Assembly (NCBI GenBank): GCA_016197225.1
Contig: JACPWC010000123.1
Coordinates: forward strand, 1-46,119
Length of the DNA stretch: 46,119 nucleotides
Direction: 5' to 3'
DNA from: Chloroflexota bacterium
Lineage (GTDB): Bacteria; Chloroflexota; Anaerolineae; Anaerolineales; VGOW01
Part shown: one piece after another, positions 1-7,626 of the stretch
Layout of the letters: each line of letters begins with the position of its first letter
Position numbering within the stretch: the stretch's first letter is position 1
Notes under the pieces: model-generated
Told to the model about the DNA's origin: nothing
The model's database searches: none
Seen by the model: the letters and a program-made list of their open reading frames with translations, nothing else
Program-made: the position numbers and the translations under genes

Positions 1-13
1 AAGCCACCCGGCG

Positions 14-50
14 GGGCGCAAAGGACATGGACGACTTTGCGCCCTTTTTT
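14..50 (+). terminator. Intrinsic terminator of a gene upstream of the window
   Basis: A perfect 10-bp stem (gggcgcaaag at 14-23 pairing with ctttgcgccc at 35-44) is closed by an 11-nt loop and followed by six T (45-50). This is a classic rho-independent terminator reading rightwards. The gene it ends lies outside the window. Confidence 0.8.
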
Positions 51-141
51 ATTTCGCAATATCATTCCAGGAAAGACCGGGCGCGGGCGACTTGCCTGAA
101 ATGCAACACGCGCCGACTTTATAGAAAAGGAGAACGGGACT

Positions 142-666
142 GTGGTTAACGTGCTGCTGCTCAACGTCAGCAATGAGCCGCTGGCGGTGGTGAGCCTGAA
201 ACGGGCTGTGGGGCTGATGCTGGCCGACAAGGCCGACCTCGTCCGCCCGGTGGATGGCCGGGCGGTGCGCTCGGCCTACAAGCAAATGCCCATGCCGAGC
301 GTCATCCGCTTGCGCTACTATGTGAACGCGCCTCGCCGCAACGTGGCCTGGTCGCGTCTCAATGTGCTCAAGCGCGATCACTACATCTGCCAGTATTGCG
401 GCCACAAACTGCCGACGCACGAAGCGACGATTGACCACGTGATTCCCGTTTCGCAGTGCAAGAAGCTGGAGGTGAATCCCAACACCTGGACGAACACCGT
501 AGCCTGTTGCCGCAAATGCCAGCAACGCAAAGGCAACAAAACCATGCAGACGGTTGGCCTGAAGTTCTACGACTCGAACTTCACCCCCAAACGCCCGCGC
601 GTCAACTACATCGTCTTCACTCTGGGCAACGCGCCCGACGAGTGGAAGAAATACATTCAAGTGTAA
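142..666 (+). CDS. HNH endonuclease family protein
   Basis: This 174-residue protein is a small HNH nuclease of the type common as a stand-alone chromosomal gene. The C-terminal half holds the treble-clef zinc site, with C83-x-x-C86 and C123-x-x-C126 around the catalytic core D98-H99 and N118. The N-terminal 70 residues (LLLNVSNEPLAVVSLKRA) form the beta-rich segment usual in this subfamily. The start is GTG at 142, chosen because an AGGAGA ribosome-binding site lies about 9 nt upstream and no ATG fits. It stands alone between two intrinsic terminators, so it is a single-gene transcript. Its biological substrate is unknown; members can be restriction-like or repair nucleases, and nothing nearby decides between these. 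Confidence 0.88.
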   Translation: MVNVLLLNVSNEPLAVVSLKRAVGLMLADKADLVRPVDGRAVRSAYKQMPMPSVIRLRYYVNAPRRNVAWSRLNVLKRDHYICQYCGHKLPTHEATIDHVIPVSQCKKLEVNPNTWTNTVACCRKCQQRKGNKTMQTVGLKFYDSNFTPKRPRVNYIVFTLGNAPDEWKKYIQV

Positions 667-690
667 GCGGCCCAAAGCTGAAGAACAACA

Positions 691-729
691 AACAGGCCTC
701 CCGCCAAGTTTGGCGGGAGGTCTGTTTTT
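691..729 (+). terminator. Intrinsic terminator after the HNH gene
   Basis: An almost perfect long stem is formed by 691-707 and 711-726, with an 11-bp GC-rich core of cctcccgccaa pairing with ttggcgggagg. A T-rich run (725-729) follows. It ends transcription of the HNH gene 24 nt after its stop codon. The stem is nearly symmetric, so it may also act on leftward transcripts. Confidence 0.88.
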
Positions 730-789
730 AGTGGCAGGCACAAACACGCTTCCAAAAATCTGCGGCTATCTGCGTAATCTGTGGATAAC

Positions 790-811
790 CAAACTGCGGA
801 GTTATTCTTTT
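790..811. repeat. 22-bp direct repeat, copy 1
   Basis: The 22 bases at 790-811 are identical to 40010-40031, 39 kb away. Both copies sit at the 3' end of a minus-strand gene: here the repeat overlaps the stop codon of the ferric-reductase-like gene (802-804), and the second copy is 8 bp past the stop of the Thr/Pro-rich gene. It looks like one end of a dispersed intergenic repeat. The preceding bases (750-789, tctgcggctatctgcg-like) also have the look of a degenerate repeat. Confidence 0.75.
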
Positions 812-1530
812 GCGGCTTCTTGCGCGCGAACGGGTTTAAATTTCATCGTCACCAGCACCCGCTGAAGGGTCAGGAAAACGACACTGCCGCCAGTGATCCA
901 GTACATGAGCTTGACCGGATCGGCGGCGCTGTCGGTGCCGCTCATCATCCCGTGCGCGAGGGCCAGCAAGAACATGCCAAAGCTTAGAAAATGGATCAAG
1001 CGCCAGAGACGGTTGCCCATTGCCTTGCGGGCGTAAAAACTCAGCCCCACGAGTCCCATCAGATAAAACCCCACTTGCCCCAGGCCCACCCAGATCGGGC
1101 GGTAGCCGGCGCTGGAGAATGGGACCAAAACCTGTGCCAGCGAGTAGTTGATGTAGTGATCGCCCATCAGGATGAGGCCATGAAAGAGGGCGAAAGCCAG
1201 CCCCAGCAAACTGGCGTGTTGATGCAGATCAAACATGGTCGGGCCGCCCGGCCAGACCCGCGCCATCTTGTTGGTGAGAGTCAGCCCGAAGATCATTGAC
1301 AGCCAGAGCAGGCCGTAAGCCACCACTCCGCTGGCGCGCGAAAGATACCAGTAAGCTTTGGGCGACGGGCCAAGAAGGGAGTCGCTCAGGCCGGGCAACC
1401 ACTGCGGCAAGACAACTACTCCGGCAAACGCGCCAATAACAACCGCCAGCAACATCAGCAATAAACTCTGAAACGTCATCGCCGGAGGCAGAGAATCGAG
1501 ATCGTCAACAGAAGATGAGTTCGTAGCCAT
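802..1530 (-). CDS. Ferric-reductase-like transmembrane haem protein
   Basis: A 242-residue integral membrane protein with about six hydrophobic segments and paired histidines in the pattern of the ferric-reductase/MsrQ (YedZ) superfamily, which holds two b-type haems across the membrane. Candidate ligands lie in DLHQHASLLGLAFALFH and in LIHFLSFGMFLLALAH. It has no flavin or NAD domain, so it would act as a membrane electron conduit working with separate partners. The ATG at 1530 is preferred over the TTG at 1536 because GGAG lies 6 nt upstream; the gap to the apbE stop is only 2 nt, so translation is probably coupled. It is the last gene of a six-gene redox cluster. Quinone or flavin as electron donor is inference. 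Confidence 0.82.
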   Translation of the reverse strand: MATNSSSVDDLDSLPPAMTFQSLLLMLLAVVIGAFAGVVVLPQWLPGLSDSLLGPSPKAYWYLSRASGVVAYGLLWLSMIFGLTLTNKMARVWPGGPTMFDLHQHASLLGLAFALFHGLILMGDHYINYSLAQVLVPFSSAGYRPIWVGLGQVGFYLMGLVGLSFYARKAMGNRLWRLIHFLSFGMFLLALAHGMMSGTDSAADPVKLMYWITGGSVVFLTLQRVLVTMKFKPVRAQEAAKE

Positions 1531-1532
1531 AT

Positions 1533-2450
1533 TCAACTCCAGATAAAATTTTTCGACGAGCGGGTGCGAAGCACCCGGCCATCTTCGCCCACCATTAACC
1601 CGGCCAGCGAGGGGCGGGCTTCGAGCCAGGCCAGCCCGGCCACACTGCCCAGAATGAGCGCCGCTTTCGCCGCCACTTCAGCTTCAAACGTCGTCGCCGC
1701 GACGACGGTGACGGTGAGCACGTCGGTTTGGGCCGGCAGGCCGGTGCGCGGGTCCATGAGGTGATGTTGCTCAACGCCATTCTTCTGCCAGCGCCGGTAG
1801 TCGCGGCCCGAAGTGGCGACACCGCCTTTGCCGACGATCAACATTTCAACATAGGCTCCCGGCTTCAAGGGATCGGCAACGGCAACAGGCCAGCCTCGCT
1901 CGCCACGCGGCGGTTTGTGAATTGCCACGTCGCCGCCGGCATCCACCAGCGCCGGGGCGCGAACGCTCAAAAACTTCACGGCCTTGTCGGCGGCCCAACC
2001 TTTGGCCACGCCGCCCAAATCCAGGCGCGCGCCTTCGGGCAATCGGATCGATCTTGAACGAGGCTCGAGTTCAATCGCGCGCCAGTTGCCAGTGGGCTGA
2101 GATGATGTTGCTGGCGAGACGGCGTTGGGAGGCAACGAGTCGAAACTCCGATCATAGCCCGCCGACTCCAGCGCCGATAACACAGTTGGCGTCACCAGGC
2201 CGCCGCTGCGCCGGGCGGCCTCCAGGGCAACATTCACCACTTCCCACAAGGTCGGGCTGACTAGCACGGCACAGCCTAGTCGCCGGTTGAGTTGTGTCAA
2301 CTCGCTGTCGTCACGAAAGCGGCTCAAGGCGTTTTCCCATTCGGCAAAACGGTCGGGGACTTCGGCCAAACGCTGTGCGCCTTGGGCCGAATCTGAGTCG
2401 ATCATGGCTCGCATCTGGCATCCCATCGCCCGAAATTCGATCTGTTGCAT
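1533..2450 (-). CDS. apbE: FAD:protein FMN transferase
   Basis: A 305-residue ApbE family protein. The enzyme moves FMN from FAD to a Thr/Ser of a target protein, giving a covalent flavoprotein outside the membrane. The family motifs are visible in order: the N-terminal MGCQM segment, LDLGGVAKGWAAD, VDAGGDVAI, GGVATSGRDYR and HHLMDPRTGLPA. The start ATG at 2450 has AAAGG about 6 nt upstream. No clear lipoprotein signal is seen, which is unusual for an exported ApbE. The neighbours are redox membrane proteins, but none of the cluster proteins shows the usual flavinylation motif (D-x-x-T/S-G-A-T), so its target is probably encoded elsewhere or uses a divergent site. Confidence 0.93.
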   Translation of the reverse strand: MQQIEFRAMGCQMRAMIDSDSAQGAQRLAEVPDRFAEWENALSRFRDDSELTQLNRRLGCAVLVSPTLWEVVNVALEAARRSGGLVTPTVLSALESAGYDRSFDSLPPNAVSPATSSQPTGNWRAIELEPRSRSIRLPEGARLDLGGVAKGWAADKAVKFLSVRAPALVDAGGDVAIHKPPRGERGWPVAVADPLKPGAYVEMLIVGKGGVATSGRDYRRWQKNGVEQHHLMDPRTGLPAQTDVLTVTVVAATTFEAEVAAKAALILGSVAGLAWLEARPSLAGLMVGEDGRVLRTRSSKNFIWS

Positions 2451-2458
2451 GTTCGCCT

Positions 2459-2791
2459 TTAACGGGATGACTGGGTGATGGTCACCGGCATACTCACCGA
2501 GCGCAACGGTGGAGCCGATTGCGCCACGCTGAGGTTCGGTTGTGGGTTGGCGATCACGGGCGCGGATTGAGCAGGCGGCGGCACGAGGGTGGGAATGGGC
2601 GGCAGGTCGAGCGCAAGTGAAGGCGGGGGCACAGAGACGGCGACTCCTGCGAGCGGCGGCGGCACCGCCGCCACCCGTTCTTTGGAAGTCAACACCGCCC
2701 AGCCGAACATCGTCACCGCCAGCGCCCCGGCAGTGATCAACATCTTCACTCCCGGCGCGCTTGTCGCAGGCCGTTTTCTGGACTGAGTCAT
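2459..2791 (-). CDS. Small membrane-anchored Pro-rich protein
   Basis: A 110-residue protein starting at ATG 2791, just 1 nt after the stop of the upstream gene. A basic N-terminus (MTQSRKRP) is followed by one transmembrane helix at about residues 18-35 (LITAGALAVTMFGWAVL), then a Pro/Val-rich extracytoplasmic tail (PPPSLALDLPPIPTLVPPP) with no recognised domain. A longer in-frame extension exists but runs antisense-style through the neighbouring gene and is rejected. The tight spacing to the PepSY-like gene and to apbE indicates one operon. Its function is unknown; a periplasm-facing tether or spacer for the redox complex is a guess. The tail's low complexity makes homology hard to judge. 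Confidence 0.7.
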   Translation of the reverse strand: MTQSRKRPATSAPGVKMLITAGALAVTMFGWAVLTSKERVAAVPPPLAGVAVSVPPPSLALDLPPIPTLVPPPAQSAPVIANPQPNLSVAQSAPPLRSVSMPVTITQSSR

Positions 2792-2792
2792 T

Positions 2793-3353
2793 TTAGTCGT
2801 CTCCGCCTTCGTGGTCGTTGTCATGCCCATCATCGTCATGGCCCCCCTGCCCGCTGTTGGTTGCAGGCGCGGCGCCGTTGTGCAACACGTTGCCGTTGTT
2901 CGCGTCCACGTAAACCTTGCCGCGATCCAATGTGACTTCGTAAGCCACTGCGCCCTGAAAGTTGACCAGTTCGGGCATCCGAATGACGGTCGTGCCGGGC
3001 GTGGCGTTGAGGGCGATTGAGGCGGCCATATCGGGCCACACGGCGTAAGTCGGTGTTTGCGGCTGGGCCTGTTGTTGCGCCAACTGCGCGGCCAGTTCTT
3101 GTTGTTGCTGATAAGCTTGTTGCAGCTGCGCGTTCGCGTCTTGCAGAGCCTGTTGATACTGCGCCTCACGTTGGGTGATCAGGGCTTGCACGTCCGGGGC
3201 CAGGGTCGCCGCCGCCTGGGTGGAAACGGTGGTGGTCGGGGCGGCCTCGGCGGCGGCCCCGGCCTGAGTCACCCGGGCCACCACCCCGCCGATCAGCACC
3301 AGCATAAAAGAGGTGAGCAGAGCGGCGATGAGAATTGAATTTCGTTGAGTCAT
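2793..3353 (-). CDS. Membrane-anchored PepSY-like protein with coiled coil
   Basis: A 186-residue protein with an N-terminal transmembrane anchor (about residues 8-27), a Gln-rich coiled-coil stalk at about 55-97, and a PepSY-like domain at about 115-160 (VAYEVTLDRGKVYVDANNG is the typical strand-turn-strand). It ends in a His/Asp/Gly-rich tail (GGHDDDGHDNDHEGGDD) that could bind metal. PepSY domains often sit outside the membrane next to two-component systems and haem or metal membrane proteins, as here. The start ATG at 3353 has GGAG 7 nt upstream. It is followed after 1 nt by the Pro-rich membrane protein. The PepSY assignment is from pattern only; metal binding is inference. Confidence 0.72.
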   Translation of the reverse strand: MTQRNSILIAALLTSFMLVLIGGVVARVTQAGAAAEAAPTTTVSTQAAATLAPDVQALITQREAQYQQALQDANAQLQQAYQQQQELAAQLAQQQAQPQTPTYAVWPDMAASIALNATPGTTVIRMPELVNFQGAVAYEVTLDRGKVYVDANNGNVLHNGAAPATNSGQGGHDDDGHDNDHEGGDD

Positions 3354-3394
3354 GGGAAATCTCCTTTTCCAAAACTAATATTTTCGCGGAATGC

Positions 3395-4018
3395 CTAACC
3401 CCCGCCTTCACCACTGAAGGCGTGGCACTGTTGGCAGACGGCAGTGGTTGTCACTCTTTCCAGAAAGACCAGTTGCGCCTGACCGGTTGTGGTATGAGCC
3501 TGATGGCAACTGACACAGGTGGCGGCCTGAGGATCAAGAGCCTGCCAGCGCGGCAGGAAAGCATGAAAGTGCCGATTGAAGTCCCGGGTCTGGGTGACAT
3601 CGGCATGGCACTTAATACAGTTGGCGTCGCTAATGGGCACTGTGACGATAGCCGGCTTGTGATATTGGCCGGAGGTAAAGGCCGCCAGATCGCCCGCGCC
3701 AACCATCATCCCGTTCAATCGCCCAGTCACCCCGGCCCCGCTGTGGCACTGAATGCAGGTCACGTCTTTGGCGGCGTGAGCCGAGGCCAAATCCATCGCC
3801 GCCGACTGAGAGCGTTGGTAAAAGGTGCTCTCCGGCTGGGTGTGGCAGGAGGCGCAAAATGCGTCATTGTCCTCGAGGTGGGCGGCATAGAGCAGGCCGC
3901 TACCGCTGAGGGAAAAGAGAGCAATGCCAACCAAAGCAACCGCCCACAGACCTTTGTATTTGAACAAGTTGGTTTTTTGACGGCGATTGGCTCGCCTGAT
4001 GTTTTTAGAAGTAGCCAT
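3395..4018 (-). CDS. Membrane-anchored pentahaem cytochrome c
   Basis: A 207-residue protein with a basic N-terminus, one transmembrane helix at about residues 24-46, and five CxxCH haem c sites at residues 55-59, 88-92, 134-138, 168-172 and 195-199. The topology (N-terminal anchor, haems outside) matches NapC/NirT-like or tetrahaem quinol dehydrogenase proteins, though the fifth haem and the spacing do not match a named family that I can fix. Additional His residues (YHKP, RHFHAF) could be distal ligands. It lies between the haem-binding protein and the PepSY-like gene, and probably passes electrons between a membrane carrier and an external acceptor. No strong ribosome-binding site is seen before ATG 4018. 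Confidence 0.88.
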   Translation of the reverse strand: MATSKNIRRANRRQKTNLFKYKGLWAVALVGIALFSLSGSGLLYAAHLEDNDAFCASCHTQPESTFYQRSQSAAMDLASAHAAKDVTCIQCHSGAGVTGRLNGMMVGAGDLAAFTSGQYHKPAIVTVPISDANCIKCHADVTQTRDFNRHFHAFLPRWQALDPQAATCVSCHQAHTTTGQAQLVFLERVTTTAVCQQCHAFSGEGGG

Positions 4019-4050
4019 AAGACAGCTCGATTGACCAAAGATGCTTCAGG

Positions 4051-4518
4051 TTATTTGAGTGATGCTTCCAATCCGGCAATCAGTTGTTGCTTCTCGGCGT
4101 CGGTCAGGTTGGCTTGCGGGTGTAACGCCACATAACTGGCGGGCGGCATCTGGCCGTTACTGATCACTTCGCCAATCTCGCCACCTCCTTCACCGCCTTC
4201 TCCACTTTCACCCCCTTCGCCGCCCGTGGCCAAACCCCATTCCGAGAAATTCAAGCGGCGACGGCCACGCACCGTATCCAATGTTGCCAGCCAGGAGACG
4301 GGGGCCACCCGCGAATACCAGGGCCAAACAGTTTCGTTGCTATGACAATCGAAGCACGCGCGCTGGGCCAGCTCTCGCGTTTGCGGGCTGTCCCACTTCG
4401 GCTCGGCCAACACCGGCGGGTTGTTTTGCAGAAGCCAGGCCGGGATAAGTTGAATTCCCAGGAATAACACCACGGGAATGGCGATGATGACACCTATAAT
4501 TTTGAATTGCTTAGACAC
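4051..4518 (-). CDS. Haem-binding domain protein (Haem_bd type)
   Basis: A 155-residue protein with an N-terminal membrane anchor (about residues 6-28) and the signature of the Haem_bd family: CFDCH at 55-59, NETVWPWYSRVAPVSW, the GR-x-x-LNFSEW motif, then GQMPPASYVALHP near the C-terminus. One c-type haem is expected. A Gly/Glu-rich insertion (about residues 99-117, GGEGGESGEGGEGGG) splits the domain and looks like slippage-derived low complexity. The start is GTG at 4518 with AGGAGG 6 nt upstream. It is the first gene of the minus-strand redox cluster and faces the two-component system across a 126-bp divergent control region. Confidence 0.85.
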   Translation of the reverse strand: MSKQFKIIGVIIAIPVVLFLGIQLIPAWLLQNNPPVLAEPKWDSPQTRELAQRACFDCHSNETVWPWYSRVAPVSWLATLDTVRGRRRLNFSEWGLATGGEGGESGEGGEGGGEIGEVISNGQMPPASYVALHPQANLTDAEKQQLIAGLEASLK

Positions 4519-4568
4519 AAAAGCCTCCTGTTGTTGAGATTGTCAGCAGGATACTTGACCGGCCTTGA

Positions 4569-4612
4569 AAAAAGATTGGAAAGCCAAACGTTTTTTCCAA
4601 TCTTTTTCCAAT
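4569..4612. promoter_or_regulatory. Candidate response-regulator operator in divergent promoter
   Basis: The divergent region 4519-4644 contains a direct repeat tttttccaat at 4592-4601 and 4603-4612, an exact 11-bp spacing, plus an inverted copy (aaaaagattggaaa at 4569-4582 pairs perfectly with 4594-4607). Direct half-sites one helical turn apart are the standard binding pattern of OmpR/PhoB-type regulators, and such a regulator is encoded 33 bp downstream. A possible -10 hexamer tacact lies at 4618-4623. Control of both the redox genes and the two-component genes is inference. Confidence 0.5.
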
Positions 4613-4644
4613 GAAGGTACACTACCCTTTATTATGGAGGCTCG

Positions 4645-5328
4645 ATGCGCGTTCTATTGGTTGAAGATGATCAACGCCTGGCGCGGCTGATCAAACGAGT
4701 GCTTGAAGACGAGCATTTCTCGGTGGATGTGGCCCACGACGGCGAGACCGGGTTGGAGTTTGCCTTAAGCGGCGTCCACGACGTGGTCATCGCCGACTGG
4801 ATGTTGCCCGGTCGTGACGGCCCGGCCATTTGCCGGGCCATCCGCGCCGCCCACCTGCCGCTGGCGATCCTCATGCTCACCGCCCGCGGCCAACTGGAAG
4901 ATCGCGTCACCGGACTCGACAGCGGCGCCGACGATTACCTGGTGAAGCCGTTTGCCTTCGAGGAGCTTCTGGCCCGCGTCCGGGCGTTGGGCCGCCGCTT
5001 TTCGGTCGCCTCGGGCGACGCCTGGGAATTGCGTTGCGGCGACCTGGTGCTGGACTTGCGCGCCCACTCGGCCCGCCGCGGCGACCAGGCTCTTGACTTG
5101 ACGACGACCGAATGGAACTTGCTTGAATGCTTGATGCGCCATCCCGGCCAGAGCCTGAGCCGCCAGCAATTGCTCGACTACGTGTGGTCGTACGAACGCG
5201 ACGTGCAGGCGACGATGGTGGACGTGTACATCTCCTACTTGCGCCGCAAGCTCAACGTGCCGGGCCGATCCGATCCGATTCAAACGGTTCGCGGGGTGGG
5301 CTACAAGCTGGAGATAGAAAATGTTTAG
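4645..5328 (+). CDS. OmpR-family response regulator
   Basis: A 227-residue two-domain response regulator. The receiver domain (1-120) has the acidic pair E7/D8-D9, phospho-acceptor D51, T79 and K101. The C-terminal winged helix (about 130-225) carries the typical LTTTEWNLLECLMRHPGQ and YISYLRRKL segments. It binds DNA as a dimer after phosphorylation by its partner kinase, whose gene overlaps it by 8 bp. The start ATG at 4645 has GGAGG 4 nt upstream. Being divergent from the haem and flavin gene set, with tandem half-sites between, it probably controls that set and itself. The stimulus is unknown; redox state, metal or haem stress are plausible. Confidence 0.95.
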   Translation: MRVLLVEDDQRLARLIKRVLEDEHFSVDVAHDGETGLEFALSGVHDVVIADWMLPGRDGPAICRAIRAAHLPLAILMLTARGQLEDRVTGLDSGADDYLVKPFAFEELLARVRALGRRFSVASGDAWELRCGDLVLDLRAHSARRGDQALDLTTTEWNLLECLMRHPGQSLSRQQLLDYVWSYERDVQATMVDVYISYLRRKLNVPGRSDPIQTVRGVGYKLEIENV

Positions 5329-6697
5329 GGGGTTACGCTGGCGGCTCACCCTGTTGTATTTGCTGGTCGCCACGATGCTGGTGGCTCTGATCGGCGGCGG
5401 CGCGTATCAACTGCTCACCTATTATTTTCAAAGCTCCACCGATCTCGCCCTGCAGCATGTGATGTCATACGAGTTCCGTTTGTTGAGCCTGCCTCTGCCA
5501 TCGGAGTTAGCCGCCGCCGACGCGTCCTGGTATGCCAGCCGCGAGCGAATCACGCCCACCCCTCGTCAATCAGGCAGTGAAGATGAGGTCGGCGAGAGCG
5601 AACACATTTCCAGCGACGACTTTGCCACCGAGCAAGCCTTCGACGGACAGTTGGCGTCGGTCTTCGTAATGCCGCTGACGGCGGATGGCGAATTGCTGTT
5701 TCGCACCGGGCCGCAACTGCCCATCGAGCCGGACGCCGAGGCCATGAAAGCCGCGTTGACTCAGGGGCGCGATTGGCGAATTGTGCGCGCCGACGATGGC
5801 TCGCGCGTGCGCTTGCTCACCTATCGCTTGGAGGTCGAGGGCGGCCCGGCGGTTTTGCAGTTGGGGCGCAAGTTGACGGATCAGGATCGCGTGCTCAGTC
5901 AGTTATTGTTTGCGCTGTTGGGCCTGAGTGCGTTCAGCGTGGTGCTGTTGGGCGCGGGCAGTTGGTGGCTGGCGGGCCGATCTCTGGCTCCGGCGCAAAG
6001 GGCCTGGGAGCGACAGCAGACATTTATCTCCAACGCCAGCCACGAGCTTCGCACACCGCTCACCTTGATGCGCGCCAGCGCCGAGGTCGCTTTGCGCGAA
6101 CTGCCCGCCGCCGACGAAGATGGGCGGGCGTTGCTGGGCGACGTTCTGCAAGAGACCGATCACATGAACCGGCTGGTGGAAGATTTGCTCCTGCTCTCGC
6201 GTCTGGACGCCGGCCGCCTGTCGCTGGAACACAAGGCGATTTCAATGCCCGACTTGTTGACGGACGTTGAGCGGCAAATGGGCCGGGTGGCCGAGGAGCG
6301 CGGGGTGAAGTTGATGGCCACGTTCGCGCCTGCCGCCGGAACCGTGCTGGGCGACTTCACGCGCTTGCGGCAAGTCCTGCTCATCCTGCTGGACAATGCT
6401 CTGCGCCACACGCCACGCGGCGGCGAAATTCACATTGAGTCGCATCAGCGCGGACGGCAATTGCAAATCGTAGTGGCCGACACTGGCCGGGGCATCCCGC
6501 CCGAACATTTGCCGCGCGTCTTCGAGCGCTTCTATCGCGCCGACAGCGCCCGGACTGCCGGCGCTGGAGACGGCGGCGCCGGGCTTGGCTTGTCTATTGC
6601 TCAGGCGCTCGTTCAGGCTCATCACGGCCAAATCTCAATTGAAAGCCGGCCCGGCAAAGGCACGCGGGTGAATCTGCTTCTGCCGCTGGCGGGCTAA
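5321..6697 (+). CDS. Sensor histidine kinase
   Basis: A 458-residue membrane kinase. One transmembrane helix (about 10-33) and a second (about 192-217) flank an extracytoplasmic sensor region of some 155 residues rich in acidic stretches. The cytoplasmic part follows directly with little or no recognisable HAMP domain. The H box has H241 in [11 protein letters not shown], the N box has N359 (LLDNALRHTP), G1 is DTGRGIP near 387, F is FERFYR near 401 and G2 is GLGLS at 421. It phosphorylates the regulator encoded just upstream; the reading frames overlap by 8 bp, giving coupled translation. The sensor domain has no family that I can name. Confidence 0.95.
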   Translation: MFRGLRWRLTLLYLLVATMLVALIGGGAYQLLTYYFQSSTDLALQHVMSYEFRLLSLPLPSELAAADASWYASRERITPTPRQSGSEDEVGESEHISSDDFATEQAFDGQLASVFVMPLTADGELLFRTGPQLPIEPDAEAMKAALTQGRDWRIVRADDGSRVRLLTYRLEVEGGPAVLQLGRKLTDQDRVLSQLLFALLGLSAFSVVLLGAGSWWLAGRSLAPAQRAWERQQTFISNASHELRTPLTLMRASAEVALRELPAADEDGRALLGDVLQETDHMNRLVEDLLLLSRLDAGRLSLEHKAISMPDLLTDVERQMGRVAEERGVKLMATFAPAAGTVLGDFTRLRQVLLILLDNALRHTPRGGEIHIESHQRGRQLQIVVADTGRGIPPEHLPRVFERFYRADSARTAGAGDGGAGLGLSIAQALVQAHHGQISIESRPGKGTRVNLLLPLAG

Positions 6698-6754
6698 TTC
6701 TAATCAACGCTCAAAACACCGCCTTTTTGCAACGTACCCGTACTCATCCCCTTC

Positions 6755-6783
6755 TTGTCGCGTCTCGCGCTTCAATCTATACT
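6755..6783 (+). promoter_or_regulatory. Promoter giving a leaderless transcript
   Basis: TTGTCG at 6755-6760 and TATACT at 6778-6783 are 17 bp apart, an ideal sigma-70-type spacing. The ATG at 6791 is 7 nt after the -10 hexamer, so transcription would start at or next to the A of the start codon, and no Shine-Dalgarno sequence is present. Confidence 0.55.
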
Positions 6784-6790
6784 CACCCTG

Positions 6791-7624
6791 ATGACAGACG
6801 TGGATCGCTCCAACTTTCGCGACGAGGTGCGCGGCCCGAATCCGCCCTCGCTGGCCCGCGCCGCTCTGCTTTTTGCGCGCGAGATCGCCTATCCTGATCT
6901 ACGACCCTCCATTTATCTCGAACAACTTGATGACTGGGCTGACGCTGTTCAACGCCGGTCTGCTCCCGCCGACTCGACCCTCACCCGCCTCAACACCCTC
7001 ACCGGCTTCCTGTTCAACGACGTTGGCTTGCGTGGCAACCGCGACCAGTACACCGACCCGCGCAACAGTTACCTCAACGAGGTGATCTCGCGCGGCCTGG
7101 GCCTGCCCATCTCGCTCTCGGTCATCTTCATTGAAGTTGCCGGGCGTCTCGGCCTGCAAGCTTACGGCATCGGCCTGCCCGGCCACTTCGTCGTCGGCGT
7201 TGGCCTTGAGAGTGAGCTGGTGATGCTAGACCCGTTCAACGGCGGCGTAAAGGTGACTCTGGAAGAGGCGGCTCAACTCGCGCAAACGACCAGCGGCTAC
7301 ACCGGCCCCTTCCAATCCGAATGGCTCAACCCCATGCCGTCGAGCGCCATCCTGGCCCGGATGTTGCTCAACCTGCGCGGTGTTTATATCCAGCGCGAAG
7401 ACTGGCCGGCCACGCTGGCCGTCGTCGGCCACCTGCGCATTCTCCAGCCGCACGCGGCCGAGCACGTGCGCGACGCCGGCCTGCTCCACTTTCGCAACGG
7501 CGAACTGCGCCAGGCCGCCCACCTGCTTGAGCAATATTTGATCCGCGAACCGGACGCGCCGGACAGCGCCGCCATTCGCCAAACGCTCGACGCCATTCTG
7601 AATCAATTTGCGATCTTGAACTGA
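6791..7624 (+). CDS. SirB1/transglutaminase-like family protein with TPR
   Basis: A 277-residue protein of the SirB1 family: a transglutaminase-like fold followed by a short tetratricopeptide tail. Conserved segments are NDVGLRGNRDQYTDPRNSYL, RGLGLPISLSVIFIEVAGRL and GLPGHFVVGV, with the family's DPFNGG. The Cys of true transglutaminases is absent (SLSVIF), as is normal for SirB1 proteins, so enzymatic activity is doubtful. A longer frame begins with TTG at 6755, but that triplet fits better as a -35 element, so ATG 6791 is used. The stop codon is 2 nt before the adenylyl-cyclase-like gene, so the two are probably cotranscribed. The cellular role of the family is not settled. Confidence 0.85.
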   Translation: MTDVDRSNFRDEVRGPNPPSLARAALLFAREIAYPDLRPSIYLEQLDDWADAVQRRSAPADSTLTRLNTLTGFLFNDVGLRGNRDQYTDPRNSYLNEVISRGLGLPISLSVIFIEVAGRLGLQAYGIGLPGHFVVGVGLESELVMLDPFNGGVKVTLEEAAQLAQTTSGYTGPFQSEWLNPMPSSAILARMLLNLRGVYIQREDWPATLAVVGHLRILQPHAAEHVRDAGLLHFRNGELRQAAHLLEQYLIREPDAPDSAAIRQTLDAILNQFAILN

Positions 7625-7626
7625 AC

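Noticed and set aside
2792-3169. N-terminal extension of the 110-residue membrane protein
   Set aside because: It overlaps the PepSY-like gene in another frame and has an Arg/Thr/Trp-rich composition; the ATG at 2791 sits 1 nt after the upstream stop and begins a good membrane anchor.
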